A stretch of DNA of 64,000 nt from positions 12,248,562-12,312,561 of the forward strand of contig CM018031.1 in the NCBI GenBank assembly GCA_008638375.1, written 5' to 3'. The translations under genes and the position numbers were made by a program. This stretch comes from Nyssa sinensis (taxonomy: Eukaryota; Streptophyta; Magnoliopsida; Cornales; Nyssaceae). This document shows positions 10,773-40,181 of this stretch, piece after piece. Each line of letters opens with the position of its first letter. Position 1 is the stretch's first letter. The notes under the pieces were generated by a model, which saw nothing but the letters and a program-made list of their open reading frames with translations, was not told the origin of the DNA and searched no databases.

Positions 10773-13336
10773 GGAGATGAGAGGATAACATTAGTTATAA
10801 GAGAGAAGAAAGCGGAGAAGAAGAGAGGAAAAAGTAATCCTTCTTTCATGCTTGGATAACAAATGAAAAAAAAGAAGAGTACAATCTTCACATCTTGTTT
10901 GGAAACAAAAAATAATTATTATTATTATATTTTTTTATTATTATACCATGAGATATAAGTGTTTTTTTTTTTGTTTTTTTTCTTAATAATTTTAAGATTA
11001 AAATTGATATTATAAAAAACTCATTAAAAATTTTCTCATTTCCTTCCGGCTCTATTCAATTTTGAAAGGTAAGCAAATTTAGTAAAATAAAAATTGAGAA
11101 TCACACACTCTCCCTTTATTTCTTTTTCTTTTTCTTCTCTAATTTTAACAAAATAGTATTGTCTTTCCCCCGGTAGACAAATTATAAAATGGGTAAGTAG
11201 TAGGAAATTAACATCGGAGGATTGAAGTTTGAACTGTTTGTTGATTGAACGGTGTAATGGCTTTGTAGCCCATATTCAGAAATGACGTTTTGCATTGCTC
11301 GCGATACTCCACGGGTAAGCATCTCTCTGTATATTTATATATGTCTCTATTTTTTACCCATGTAATGGCTTTGTCGCAAAGGCATGTAGTAGAATTTGTT
11401 GAAAAAATAGGTTTGAGCATTATAATTAGTTATTTTTGAGCTAAAATTAAAATGAGTCTATTGTATATTAAGTTGCTCAAAACTATTAAGAAATGAATAA
11501 AAAAACTTGAAAGGTTGTGCAAAAAAACTTGTGTCCCACATAGAATGAGTAAAAAAATATATATACACATACCTTGGAGAAGGGATTGGCCCCAAGGGGG
11601 ACGGAGTTTGCACCCTAGTTTTGTAAAAAGAGAGGACCTAGCACGTGCATGGTTAAGAAAATAAAATTGTTTCTGGTTTACAAAATAGTTTCTGTTTTCA
11701 CAAAGATTTGAAATTTTGTTCCTGTTTTTAATTTGAGTATGTACAAAACTGTTTACTGATATACCATTTCTAACCATCTTAAGACAATTTACTTTAGTTT
11801 ATATATCAGTTCCTGCTTGAATTCTGTTCTATATTTTCAAAAAATAGTTACTGTTTTCATATAGGTTGAATTTCTGTTTCTGTTTTCATATAGTTACTGT
11901 ATTACTGATAGACTACCATTTCTAACAGAATTTGTACTGATACGTCAATAGAATTTTCTCTCTTGGCCGAAAACGAAGCTGCTTCTTTCCAAACTCATCA
12001 TATTTCTCTCTTTATTGAACATTTGAACTTTACATGTTTTCTGCGGTTTAGTGTATTATTATTAGTATAACCTTCCAAAAATAAATTGTACTTTGAAAGC
12101 ATTCTCTTAAATTGTATTGGCTGTTGGATTAATTGTTATTGTTTGGTCTATTTTTCGAAATAGATGTGGATAAGTCAAGAAAGTAACATATGTGAAAAGG
12201 TCGATTTCTTGTTTGCCTGTCATCATTTTCATTATCAGAAATTGAGAATGACACCCTTAGCGAAAGTCTGGCATGCTTGGGTAGCTTTGTAAAATATGCA
12301 TTATATTTTGATTTTGACTCGACTTTACCTTGTTCTCTACTATTTTGATTCGAAAATGTTTTTTTTTTTTCTGGAAAAATTAGGACACCAGAAAGAGAAA
12401 CGCCAGATAAAAAGATGAAACTCTGCCAAATTGGTCCTATAATGCTTGCTTTGCACTTTTGACTTCTCAGTTAATTGATGAATATGCTTCAAAGATAGGT
12501 CAAATGCTGTGATATGCTATTGAGATATCATTGGATCTATTCTTGATTGTCATGCCACATGCAATTCATCTAGTAGACATCCCATATTTGAGTGCAATGT
12601 TCTGTAATGTAGTAAGGTACTGTTTGGTTTACATGTCACGTTCTAACACAAGCTTGAGGTCTCAACAAGGCATCATATTAGTCTATTGTGAAGTTCCATA
12701 TTAAAGTTACTCATATCCTTTAGTTTGAGTTTGCATGTGGAAAAGAAATTAATAAATATATAATAGGTTCCTTAATGAAAAGGCAAGTTTCAACTGTTCT
12801 TCTGCACATCTTTATAACAAATAAATGTTCTACATTTCTTTATTCAAGAGTACAAACAACTGCCAGCCATGTGGGCATGTCAACAAGTGTTCAACACGAC
12901 AATTGTTGATTGGGAGAAATTTTCCGTCTATCCCGGGCATTCTTGAAGCTTACTTATCAAATAATTCTTGAAATGTTATAAAACCATCAGTGGTGGACTG
13001 TCCACCACCAAATGTCAAGAACTGCGGCCATAACATATAAAATTTTCTTCAAGGATTTAATGCTTAGCCTCCATTCTATAGTTATTGGGTTAAGGACTTG
13101 TAGCTGTAAATTTTTGGATGACATTAAATGCATTCACATTGATAGGTAAATTCTCCATGTTGTAACAAGCATCTATAAATAAATGAGAAATATGGTGATA
13201 ATTGCAAAGAGAGAAGAAGAGGATATTGAGAATATTGTAGTTGTCTCTTATATAATCTTTTGTAAACTAGTAAGTTTTCTTCATATACTCGTGGATGTAG
13301 GCCTGAAGCCGAAACACATAAATCTGTGCACTTGTT
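10773..13336. other. Intergenic stretch before the IPCS remnant
   Basis: No exon could be assigned. If the IPCS remnant once had 5' exons they should lie here or up to 14445, but I could not align them with confidence. Only weak traces were seen, near 13290 and 14250. Confidence 0.4.
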
Positions 13337-13831
13337 TTATTTTTTGTTTATATATTCCTCTATTTTACAACATGAACTATTATCTTGCTTTTGAGAGGAA
13401 AAGTCAAAAGTTTTTGTCTTAGCAGGCTGAATTTTTTGCGCTATATCATCTTCTGATGGCCTTACTCCTAATTTTGTTTCTGTGGCTAAATTAACTTCCC
13501 GTGGACTACCATATTGTTTAAGATCATTAAATGTCAACAACATTCAGGAGGTAGTTTCTCCCGCACAAAAGGTAGTAAGGAGTTTTATTAATCCCCTACA
13601 GTTTCTGGCAACTTGAACTTTTTTACTTGTCAACCTACTGCGGAGATTCCTTCGATGCCTGATTTCTGCATGAGGAATTGAACCTGCTCTTGGTGATGAC
13701 ATCCTGCATACCTCATTACCCATTTGCTTTGTGAGAATTTCCCGGCCTCTGCTTTCTGAATTGTGACAAATATCTTTTTCCTTTATAAGTGTTCTGTTAA
13801 TACCAATATGATTGAGGTGGCATCTCTCCAA
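13337..13831 (-). pseudogene. Unidentified minus-strand reading frame broken by one stop
   Basis: On the minus strand a single frame runs from 13831 to 13337 with only one internal stop (TGA, just before 13543). That is about 165 codons, in DNA where stops are otherwise frequent. The translation is rich in Arg, Lys, Ser and Thr, with coding-like segments such as GSPREVNLATETKLGV. I do not recognise it. It lies inside the region where the missing 5' exons of the plus-strand IPCS remnant would be expected. It may be a captured or relocated gene fragment, or chance. Confidence 0.3.
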
Positions 13832-14445
13832 TCGCTCGGGATAGAATTATGTCCTTTACGCGAGACAAAGATGCTTGGATGGTTGTTCGTCTAGGAAGGG
13901 TTGAGGTTTATGAGAGTACAAATTGTTACCTTGGATGGACACCCATTTTCTTTTTCTTTGTTTGACTATCATGTTTTAGTTTCAAAATTACTTGGAAAAC
14001 CCAACTCCATTGGGATTGTGAGGAAAAATTGTATTTCATTAAGTTGTGAAATTTTCCTTTTCAAGTTTGCTTCATTTTGGCAATGGTTAAGCTTTCCTTA
14101 TATCTATATAGATCAGAAGGATAAGGTCCCTTGTCAGCATATGCGCCCAGAGTAAGACCTGAGTGGAGAGTGAATATCCTGTCAAATAAAGTTGACTATT
14201 TCTATTATTGAGTTACTTTTATGTCATTCTTACCTATATGAGGAAGATGGCTTCTTTCAGTCTTGAGGCTCTAGACATTTTTCGTTTCCTTCTGAAAGTT
14301 TCTATCACTTCTACACCACTGGGATTTTCAATTGGTTTTATATTTATTTACATAGGGGAAAGCTGGTGGAATGGCTGAAGGGGAGTTCCTTTTGTTGTAT
14401 TGTGATATTTGTTTGCTATTCTTTTTGTCTTTCCCCATTGTTTAG

Positions 14446-16045
14446 GCTTCTCAAATTCTCCAGATCCTCACATTTTATTCTACTCTGCTTCCTGGCCCAA
14501 CTATCATTGCCATTAGGTAACATTTTTGTAGAACTTTAGATGATTTCGTTTGTTTCATGTAATCTTGGGACTACAAATGTAGCCTTCTCATGGAAGAATT
14601 CTATTGTTTGCTGATTAATGTTTTGAAGCAAATGTTTACAATCAAGTACAACTCTCTTCCTTGCCAGGCTGCCCAGCTGAGAAACTGCAGTAGAAGTGAT
14701 CTTGCTTAATTGTAAATTTTAGTTTTTTAAACCTCTTTATTTATTATTTAATTATCCCAAATTGGGCCGTTAATTACAAAACTGACACGTGGATGCTCAC
14801 TTGACTTGAATCAATATGCTGTTCCCCAAGGTCTTCTTCATGGCTGTGCCTGTGGTGATTCGATATTTTAATCTCACATGATCGTTACCCAGTAATCCAG
14901 TATTTGTGCTCACATATAGAAAATATGGCTCATGAAGGTGAAGCATCCTTTGTTCTCCTGTTGGGTTCATTTACAGCTTTTTATGACAAATCGTATTATT
15001 TGGAGTTTACTAATTGCAAACACTAATATATTCTAACCACCAGCTATTAGCTTAATTGGTATCTCCTGCCATTTCCAAAGAGAGAGTTGCAAGGTTCAAG
15101 TCCCAATTGAGACATAGGTGCCTGTTTATTACTTATCATACTAGCTGAATAAGAAAAGGGGCATGCATTAGGCATACAGGAATATGATAGCTGGCAGGTA
15201 CGGATTTTGTTCAAAACTAACTTTGGCTTATGGTTGCAGGTGGATTAAGCAGTTTATTTGGTTATTTGCTGTGATTCAGATTCTCTTCATTATAGCATCT
15301 CACAAGCATGACACAGTAAGAACAATATTTATTTTAGAATAACTTTTTTGAGTGACATTGTTAATTTTTCTACTGACTTTGATTTGTCTGTGCAGAAATA
15401 CTGTAAACTTGGTGGTACTCTCCATTGTAAAGAAGTTGGAAGGTCAGCATTTATCAGGGTCTTCTCTCCTTATTTTAGCAAAAACAAATTAAGTTTATTC
15501 TCTTAAGTGTTGTTGGAATCATTATTAAGATAAATGTTTTCATGTCAGTGTCATTATATAGCATGCCACTTCCCTGACTTACCATCTCACTAATTGCACA
15601 AAGATGTGAATGGACCACAGTGACCCATGTCAGGAATCAAGCATTGTATCGATATCGTGCATCCCCCCCTCCCCCCCAACACACACACACAAAGATAAAT
15701 AAATAAACAAATAACACTTTTTTAATAAAATATTAGCACTATTTTCCAATTTGTGGCATTTCAACTTCTTTGTGATCTACTTCCTAATGGAAGCATGAAT
15801 CTGTTGGTGCATATAAGAGTATTTTTGTGTGTGCGTGCATTCTGGAACTAGGAAACAGCTTAAAGTAACACTGACTTCTATCATCTACTCACTTATCTCT
15901 AATGCAGAATTGACTGATAAAAATTGAACTCCTGGAACCACCTCTCATATGCTACTACCATTGAGCGCCAAGGATATCGGGGAAAAAGAAAAGCACCACA
16001 GGGTTTTCTTCGGAATTCTGTGAATACTGCAGCTTGATTATTTAG
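14446..16045 (+). pseudogene. Decayed inositol phosphorylceramide synthase (IPCS) gene, 3' exons only
   Basis: Six exon remnants in the right order match plant IPCS, the Golgi enzyme that moves inositol phosphate from phosphatidylinositol to ceramide. 14446-14516 encodes QILQILTFYST then a one-base deletion in LPGPNYHC. 14659-14711 reads as RLP.ETAVEV with a stop. 14821-14937 reads as GCACGD, a stop, SHM, then LVFVLTYRKYGS. 15240-15315 reads RWIKQFIWLFAVIQ...IIASHKH. 15396-15442 reads NTVNLVVLSIVKKLE. 15908-16045 reads LLPLSAKD. The catalytic SHM His remains, but the second His-Tyr-x-Val-Asp motif is damaged. The acceptor before 14821 reads TGCTG in place of an AG. Introns are kept, so this is a duplicated or orphaned gene copy, not a retrocopy. 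Any single stop could be a sequence error, but their number excludes a working protein. Confidence 0.8.
15030..15135 (+). mobile_element. tRNA-derived SINE
   Basis: An A box TAGCTTAATTGGT (15048-15060) and a B box GGTTCAAGTCC (15093-15103), 33 bp apart, match a tRNA-type RNA polymerase III promoter. The copy lies in an intron of the IPCS remnant. It cannot fold as a complete tRNA. Confidence 0.55.
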
Positions 16046-16434
16046 AAGTAATGGATACAATTGTTTTTCCGGATAAGTAGAAGTAATGGATACTTCTAAT
16101 CATCTTGTACAGTCAAACTGCTTTGTGGATGTTTCTGCTTCGGATTTTCGTATATCAGATCTTCATCTCTTATGACAAAACCCAAATCAAAGGTAAGATT
16201 TAAAAAGATGAGAACAGTCTTGATGATACAACAATGTACAGTATTTAAATAATGGCAGATGCTGAAGACAACCATGCCTCTTACTACATTAAGATATGCG
16301 AGCAATTGCTGTATAACCTGTGTAATCCCCACTCTATTATGGATATAAGAAATGTTTTTACTAATGTGTTAGGGAATTTTTTAACATTTTTTTCTATACA
16401 AGCAATATGGGGAAGGGAAAACCCTAAATCCTAC

Positions 16435-16462
16435 GTGTGTGTGTGTGTGTGTGTGTGTGTGT
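16435..16462. repeat. (GT)n microsatellite
   Basis: About 14 uninterrupted GT units. Confidence 0.95.
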
Positions 16463-18639
16463 AGTGACTCGAACTAGAATTGTGTGTATGGGAAAAATTG
16501 ATCTTTTCATCTGGTATAGGCCAACTTGCCTAGAAAAAATCGGTATAAAAAAATTTGGGATTATTATATTTACAATTTGAAGAAAAGTTACGTGATCCAC
16601 ATCATTAGTGAGGTGACAAGTTTAGAAGACTTTTTAAGATATATCTAAGCAGCAATTATGGGAAATACTTGAGATATCGGTTTGGTTTATCAGATGATGT
16701 CTCAGTGATTTTTTTTTTTTTGTAATTAATGAATGTGTTTAGTCTTTTTATTTAAATTTTTAAAAGAGGTTATGATAGATGATGTCATCCAATAAATCAA
16801 TTCGGTGTATCTAGCATTAGTCCAACACTATATAGTATATAGATATTAATGTCAAATCTTTTTTTGACTATGGTGAGGCGTCCAAGATTTAGATGAAAAT
16901 TTGTCTCTTGGTTTACTAGTTTGTTTTTAGGTATTTGGTTTTGTAATATTTGTTTGGTTCTGTTATATATTGTTAGGTTAGATTGTTCTTTTGTATCCAT
17001 TTGTTTTAAACTCTTGACGTATTTTATTTTTTTATATAAAATGAAGTTTTTTAAAGAGCTCATTTGGTTTCGAGGTTGGAGCAACGCCCCCCAAATCATG
17101 ACTTTGGTAATTCACCATTTACATGTAAATAAATATACAATATAAAGAGTAAAAAGGAAAATTAACAATTAAAATCACCTCTACATAATTTTTATCTTAA
17201 TAATCAATTTTTTAGAATTTATTTTTTAAAATCTGAAACTCTTCCAGTCATACTGTAAGAAGTCTTCTTGATTGTATGCCTAATGCAGTGATGGTTTACA
17301 CTATTTGTCATTTAGCTCTCTTAGATCTTGTTGAATGCAGAAGTCTTGTACACTAATGACATCTTTTATATGCAAAGTTCTTAATATTCATAAAAATAAA
17401 TAATAAGCTACACATGGCAAAAGAGTTTCTAGGGAAAGGATTGAATGGACCACATGGTTTCTTTGAGGGTGAGACGACCAAAGGGAGAGGCCAACATTTT
17501 TGGGATAATTATTTAATGTGGATGTAGATAGATTGACAAAGATGGGGGCACGTGATTCTGCTTAAATTAAGAGAACTCAAATAATGCTTCTTGCCTGATG
17601 TCCTACCACTCTACTTTTCTCTCTCTATATCTATTGTATCCTCATTTCCATGTAAATCAAATCAATTGCTCTTTGGAGGAGGAAGCTGCAACATGTGATT
17701 GGAGACAGCATTCCTTGCATCACATGCCCTCTTTCAGCTTCACTCCCCATCAACCCCATCAATGGGGGACTGTTCTATTTCCTTTCTGCTCCATCTTTTG
17801 TATTAATTAACCTCTTCTCTCCTCCTTGCCCAAATCATTAAAAAATAGGGATGATTGCATCCACATGAATTTATTTCATTTATGGGTTGTTTGGTAAGGC
17901 TGAAAGATTTGACCATGGTGCGGTGTTGTTGGATTCATGTCATCCACAATAACTTGTTTAAACTCGTTAAGCTTTTTTCAACGATGGCTCAAAGTCTCTG
18001 GAGATTTGCATTTAAGGAAGCATGTCATCTTTTCTTTTCTTTTTTAATTTAGTTTCTCTTTATTTCAAAATGTTGATGCCTCATGATGTGGACCACCACA
18101 TGGATGGGACCAACTTATGGTGGGTCTCACACTATGAAATAAATGAATCTCTTTATTTTGAAATAGAGAGATATCAGACTCTCTCTTTCTTTTTATTTTT
18201 ATTTCTAATCCGTAAATAAAAGCAAAAGCAAATTTGTTATTCCTTATGAAAGGAAGCAACTTTGCGACTGAACCGAACATCCAACAAATGCACTAGATAT
18301 TATTAAAAAATTGTGGCCCCCAATAAAATGATGAAGCCTCTTTCTAAGACAGTGCCAAGATTGTTACACTTTTCGTGTGAGTCGAAACTTATCTGACAGG
18401 GAATTTCATTATCTTAGGACCATTATAGTTACGACCGCCACTCATTGGGCCTTCGGTCGCCAGCTCTCCTGTAATCGGGTTACCAACTTCCTTGACCTTC
18501 CAACACTAGGCAGGCACTAGCCCGTTAGTGGTTTTCTTGTGGAACGATGTCAAGTTGCTTTTGGAAATAGATTAAAGATAAAAAAAATAAAATTATTAAA
18601 ATTTACTACTTTCATTAGAGTGTCAAATTTTGAAAGTAA
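16463..18639. other. Intergenic stretch
   Basis: Short reading frames only, with no recognisable product. I see no RNA gene. Confidence 0.5.
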
Positions 18640-18950
18640 TAGATGTAAGTAGCAAATTTATATAAGAGATAGCAAATGACACATTTGCTACCTTATTTTT
18701 GAAAGGTCCTTTGGAGAAGTAATAATGTAGGTATCAAATTTGTATGTGAGATAATAAAGCACACATTTACTATCTTATTTGTTAAAGGTCTTTTGAAGAA
18801 GTAGCAAATGTAGATAACAAATTTATATATGAGATAGCAAATAATAAATTTTTGGAGAAGTAGCAAATGTAGATAACAAATTTATATATGAGATAGCAAA
18901 TAATACATTTGTTATCTTATTTTTGAATGTCCTTTTGGAGATGAACTTCC
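18640..18950. repeat. Diverged tandem repeat, about four units
   Basis: The motif CAAATTTATATATGAGATAG and close variants occurs near 18650, 18735, 18812 and 18875. It is joined by repeated TTTGGAGAAGTAG segments. Unit length varies from about 60 to 85 bp. The last two copies are almost identical. Confidence 0.75.
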
Positions 18951-19285
18951 AATAACATGTTTAAAAGGTATTATACAAATAAGGGTATATTGATTTAAAG
19001 CCAATTATAAGAAAACTGTTGTGAAGGATATGAACCCATAACATGATTGTTTGGCAGAATGATTTTTTGGTGATCACTTCTAGATAATTGTTGCTTCCAA
19101 CTTGTCTCCGAACACAACCAAAGAATCCTTGACAGGGAACCTCCCAGACATACATGAAGAGATATGCAGACTGCTAAAGTGTTGGGGAAAATAATGACAT
19201 TCAAATATGGGTATGTAAAGGTGGTGTTGCCTGTCCATGTGGGCTTCTTTTTGCCAAGTTTTTTTTGGAAGTGTGGGGATTCCTG

Positions 19286-19286
19286 C

Positions 19287-19330
<44 letters not shown>
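19286..19330. repeat. (AT)n(GT)n microsatellite
   Basis: A run of AT units passes into about ten GT units. Confidence 0.9.
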
Positions 19331-19331
<1 letters not shown>

Positions 19332-19902
19332 CTTGATACACTGAATCTTGATGATGATAAAAGAAGGCCCATGTTGAGTCATTCTACTTCAAATGGTGGT
19401 GAATTGGTGATACAGATAGATGTTTGCTCTGCTATAGTGAGATGCTAGCTCAAGTTGAGCTGGGAAAGTTGGCTAAGAATGGGAGGGCCCCAAGTCCCCA
19501 AAACTTATGACATTGGGGGTGTTTTTTTTTTTTTATCCATCATTTGAGGCAGATCTTACAGATGTCCACTTTCCTTCTATTTGAGTCATATCTTATATAG
19601 AAAGTGGAGGACCTAGTTCATCATTTTCACAATTGCTTTTAACATTTGATGACAACACAAATTTGATACAAAGATAAACAAATAAAGGGTATAATACTCC
19701 TCGGAACTTGTTTTACATTTTGAAATTTGTTTCTGTACTAGTTGATGAAATTGCTGTGCATGTGTGTTTTTCCCAACTTTTAACTTCTTGAGAAGTAGAC
19801 TAGCATTAGTTTTCTGTGACTCACAAGTTGACACTCGAAGAGGAGCACAAAATTCCTAACACCCTTTGTGACAGTCATGTAAATCATGCCCCAGATGGAC
19901 AT

Positions 19903-19903
19903 T

Positions 19904-19944
<41 letters not shown>

Positions 19945-20055
19945 GGGTGAGACTAAATACACTTTCCTTTTATATTCATACCCCTCGATTAATGATATAT
20001 TAGTGCGAGTTCATGAACTTTAAAAAGGTTCAATTGGAGTGCATTTAGCTCAGTC

Positions 20056-20090
<35 letters not shown>

Positions 20091-20227
20091 GTTGGGTGAG
20101 GCTAAATGCACTTTTCTATTATACTCATGCACTCCTGTTAATGATATATTAGTGGGAGTTTATGAGTATTAAAAGGATTTAATTGGAGTGCATTTAGTTC
20201 TACTATATATATATATATATATATATT
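19903..20227. repeat. Two copies of a 105-110 bp inverted-repeat unit among AT/GT microsatellites
   Basis: Units at about 19943-20052 and 20091-20201 are similar over their length (both hold AATGATATATTAGTG). Each starts with a form of GRCTAAATRCACTTT and ends with its inverted form GGAGTGCATTTAG. (AT)n or (AT)n(GT)n runs lie before, between and after them. They look like small inverted-repeat transposons duplicated together with their microsatellites. Confidence 0.65.
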
Positions 20228-20464
20228 ACCACCAAGTAATGAAAGTTATATATGATCAGTTATTGCATCTGTGTGCCGATGTTTTCTTTTATTTATAAAA
20301 ACAATTGGGATGTTATAGTTCATGTATTATAATTAATTGAATAATATAATTATAACATTATAAAGTAATTGAAAACTACGCACCATAATAAAAATAGAAG
20401 TCTTTTAAATATAGGTATATACAAATAATTCAACTCAGTGTATGACTAAATAAAAATAAGGAAA

Positions 20465-20935
20465 AATATTAAAAGAATTTTAAAATAAAATTCTCAATTC
20501 AAAAAAGTTTAATTGTTAATTTCCATCTTAATATCGTTAAAAAAAATATTACTGATTAGATTAAAATAGAATTCAAGATACATTTTAGAAAAAAATACTA
20601 AAAATATATAAAATAACTTCTTCAATTCAAAAAATCATAACATTTTATGAAGTGAAATATTTTTTTCTAGGCATTCTAGATAAATAAAAAATATTATCTT
20701 TTTTTATGGACTAAAAAATTTATTTTATCAATTATTTAGTATTTTTTAAAATATATCTTGAAGATTAATTTAGTATAATAAATAATATTTTTAACGATGT
20801 TAATATATAAATTTATAGTTAATTTTTTATAGTAAAAATTTATTTTTTGGGTTTTTTAAATACAAAAAAAAATTACTTTTTGAATTAAAAAAATTATGTT
20901 AAAATATTTTTAAAAATTAAATTCTTATGTAGTAA
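20465..20935. mobile_element. Foldback element with long imperfect inverted arms
   Basis: The left arm (about 20465-20600) and right arm (about 20735-20935) are inverted copies. Matching points include ATCGTTAAAAA near 20533 against its reverse near 20792, and CAAGATACATTTTA near 20573 against its reverse near 20750. There is no coding capacity. Confidence 0.55.
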
Positions 20936-22300
20936 AACTTGAATCCATTGTCTTTTCTATTGGAGACAGTGTGACTGGCAACATAGTTGTTTTCAAGAGG
21001 ATACGATGATAATGGCCAAAGTTAAATTAATCAATCTTAAATGCAACGTTACCCAATCTAAGTCCATGATATTACATGTGCCATTTCTTTTTTCTTTTTT
21101 TGACTTTGACTTATCGAAACATGACTTGATTTGACAATTAACAACTATATTTTTTGTCATAAAAAAATTATATTTTTGACTCATAAATTTAGATATTAAT
21201 ATTATCTATACATTTTTTTTTTTTGTTCTCTAAATCAGTTCAATTTTTTTTAAAAAAAATTATTTTTTAATCCAATAAAACAAATCTAAGTGATAAATTA
21301 ACTAAACATATGAAAAATTACTCATCAAATTACAAAAAATTATTTTATGTGTTATTATGTCCAGTGAGGTAGTCAATTTTATTTAATATTTAATATTTAT
21401 TAACTTAATAATTTTTACTAACTAAATTTGTAATAATTACTAATTGTTAAACCTTTTTACAAAATTATTATGAAATTAGTAAAACACTGAGTATAGTATA
21501 TTATATATATAAATATAAAAAATATTAATGACAATTGTTTTTAGTAATAAAAAGATTCATAGGCACGTTGGCCTATTTGAGATGGACAAATTTATTTTTT
21601 CATAAATTTTTTTTGAATGAGTCCTGGTACAGTGATGTAGTAATGTGTCCATCTAATAATATATCGTCATGTATAATATGACTTATATTTTTTAGTGGGA
21701 CATAATATGTGTGACGTAATATTACTAGAATAACGCATTGACACGTATCATGCCAGACTCACTCAAAAATATCCTCATTTTTTATACACACAATTCTGAT
21801 TCAAGTCACTACGCATACATAATATTTAGGATTTCTTTCCTTTCTCATATTGCTTGCATAAAAAAAATAGTAATAAAAAGATTAATATATTTTTTGTAAC
21901 GTAAATTTGATATATAATTTTTTTAAAACACATTTTTAAATATAAATTATTGAAATAGTAAATTACTCATGTATGATATAGTGTATATAAAAATTATTAA
22001 TAACAATAATTATTAGTAATAATAAAGAGATTAATATATAGTTGTAACTTAAATTAAATATAATGTTTTTTTATGAAAATATACTACTTCGAGAAATCTT
22101 TTATTAATAAAAATATTAATAATTAATGAGAAGATAACCAATAATTAATACTAATTGCAATGATGAAAATGAGAAAATGAAAAAGACAAAAACCAGGAAA
22201 AGGTCAGTTTTCACGCGACTATCAATCTCGTGAGGTTCGATACATTTTGATTAGTCACGTTTCCGTTATCAGATATTGTACCACCTCCCCTGTGATTATT
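20936..22300. other. AT-rich intergenic DNA upstream of the BSK gene
   Basis: No coding signal. Two diverged direct copies of a roughly 80-bp AT-rich segment lie near 21480-21560 and 21965-22050. Confidence 0.45.
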
Positions 22301-22691
22301 GCGTGTTATACACGTCGCATGTTTAGAGCGTTCTTCTCTGGTAAAGAAAATACCTGAATATGAGTGGAAAAGCCCAAAGATTTACATTCAAAAAGCAGAA
22401 ACGAGGGAATGATGAGCTGGCGAGTGAGAGAGAAGCTGTAACTGTAGAGAGAGAAAGAGAAGAGAGAGAGAGAGAAACCTTGGATCCAAAAAGCCTCTCT
22501 GCTTTTTCTCTCTCTCTCTGTCTGTCCATCTCTATCTGAATAAACAATTTCTCAGTTGCACTTAATTTATTTATTTATTTCTTCTTCTTTTTTTGCTGCT
22601 CAGGTTGTCACAAATGAAACCCTCCAAATCCCGTTGAGCTTTGGAGAGAGAGGCGACTACTGATTTTCAACCTTCTTTCATCTCTGTCGCA
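22301..22691 (+). promoter_or_regulatory. Promoter-proximal region and leader of the BSK gene
   Basis: A shift to higher GC content and a GA tract (22447-22475) followed by a CT tract (22493-22521) precede the start codon. The two tracts could pair in RNA with a loop of about 17 bases. The start site is not defined by a clear TATA box. Confidence 0.45.

Positions 22692-40181
<17,490 letters not shown>

Noticed and set aside
14235..14330. Upstream IPCS exon
   Set aside because: A short stretch vaguely resembles the GFFLLPELG region, but the alignment needs insertions and is no better than chance.
15048..15103. tRNA gene
   Set aside because: A and B boxes are present, but the acceptor and anticodon stems do not form; it is a SINE.
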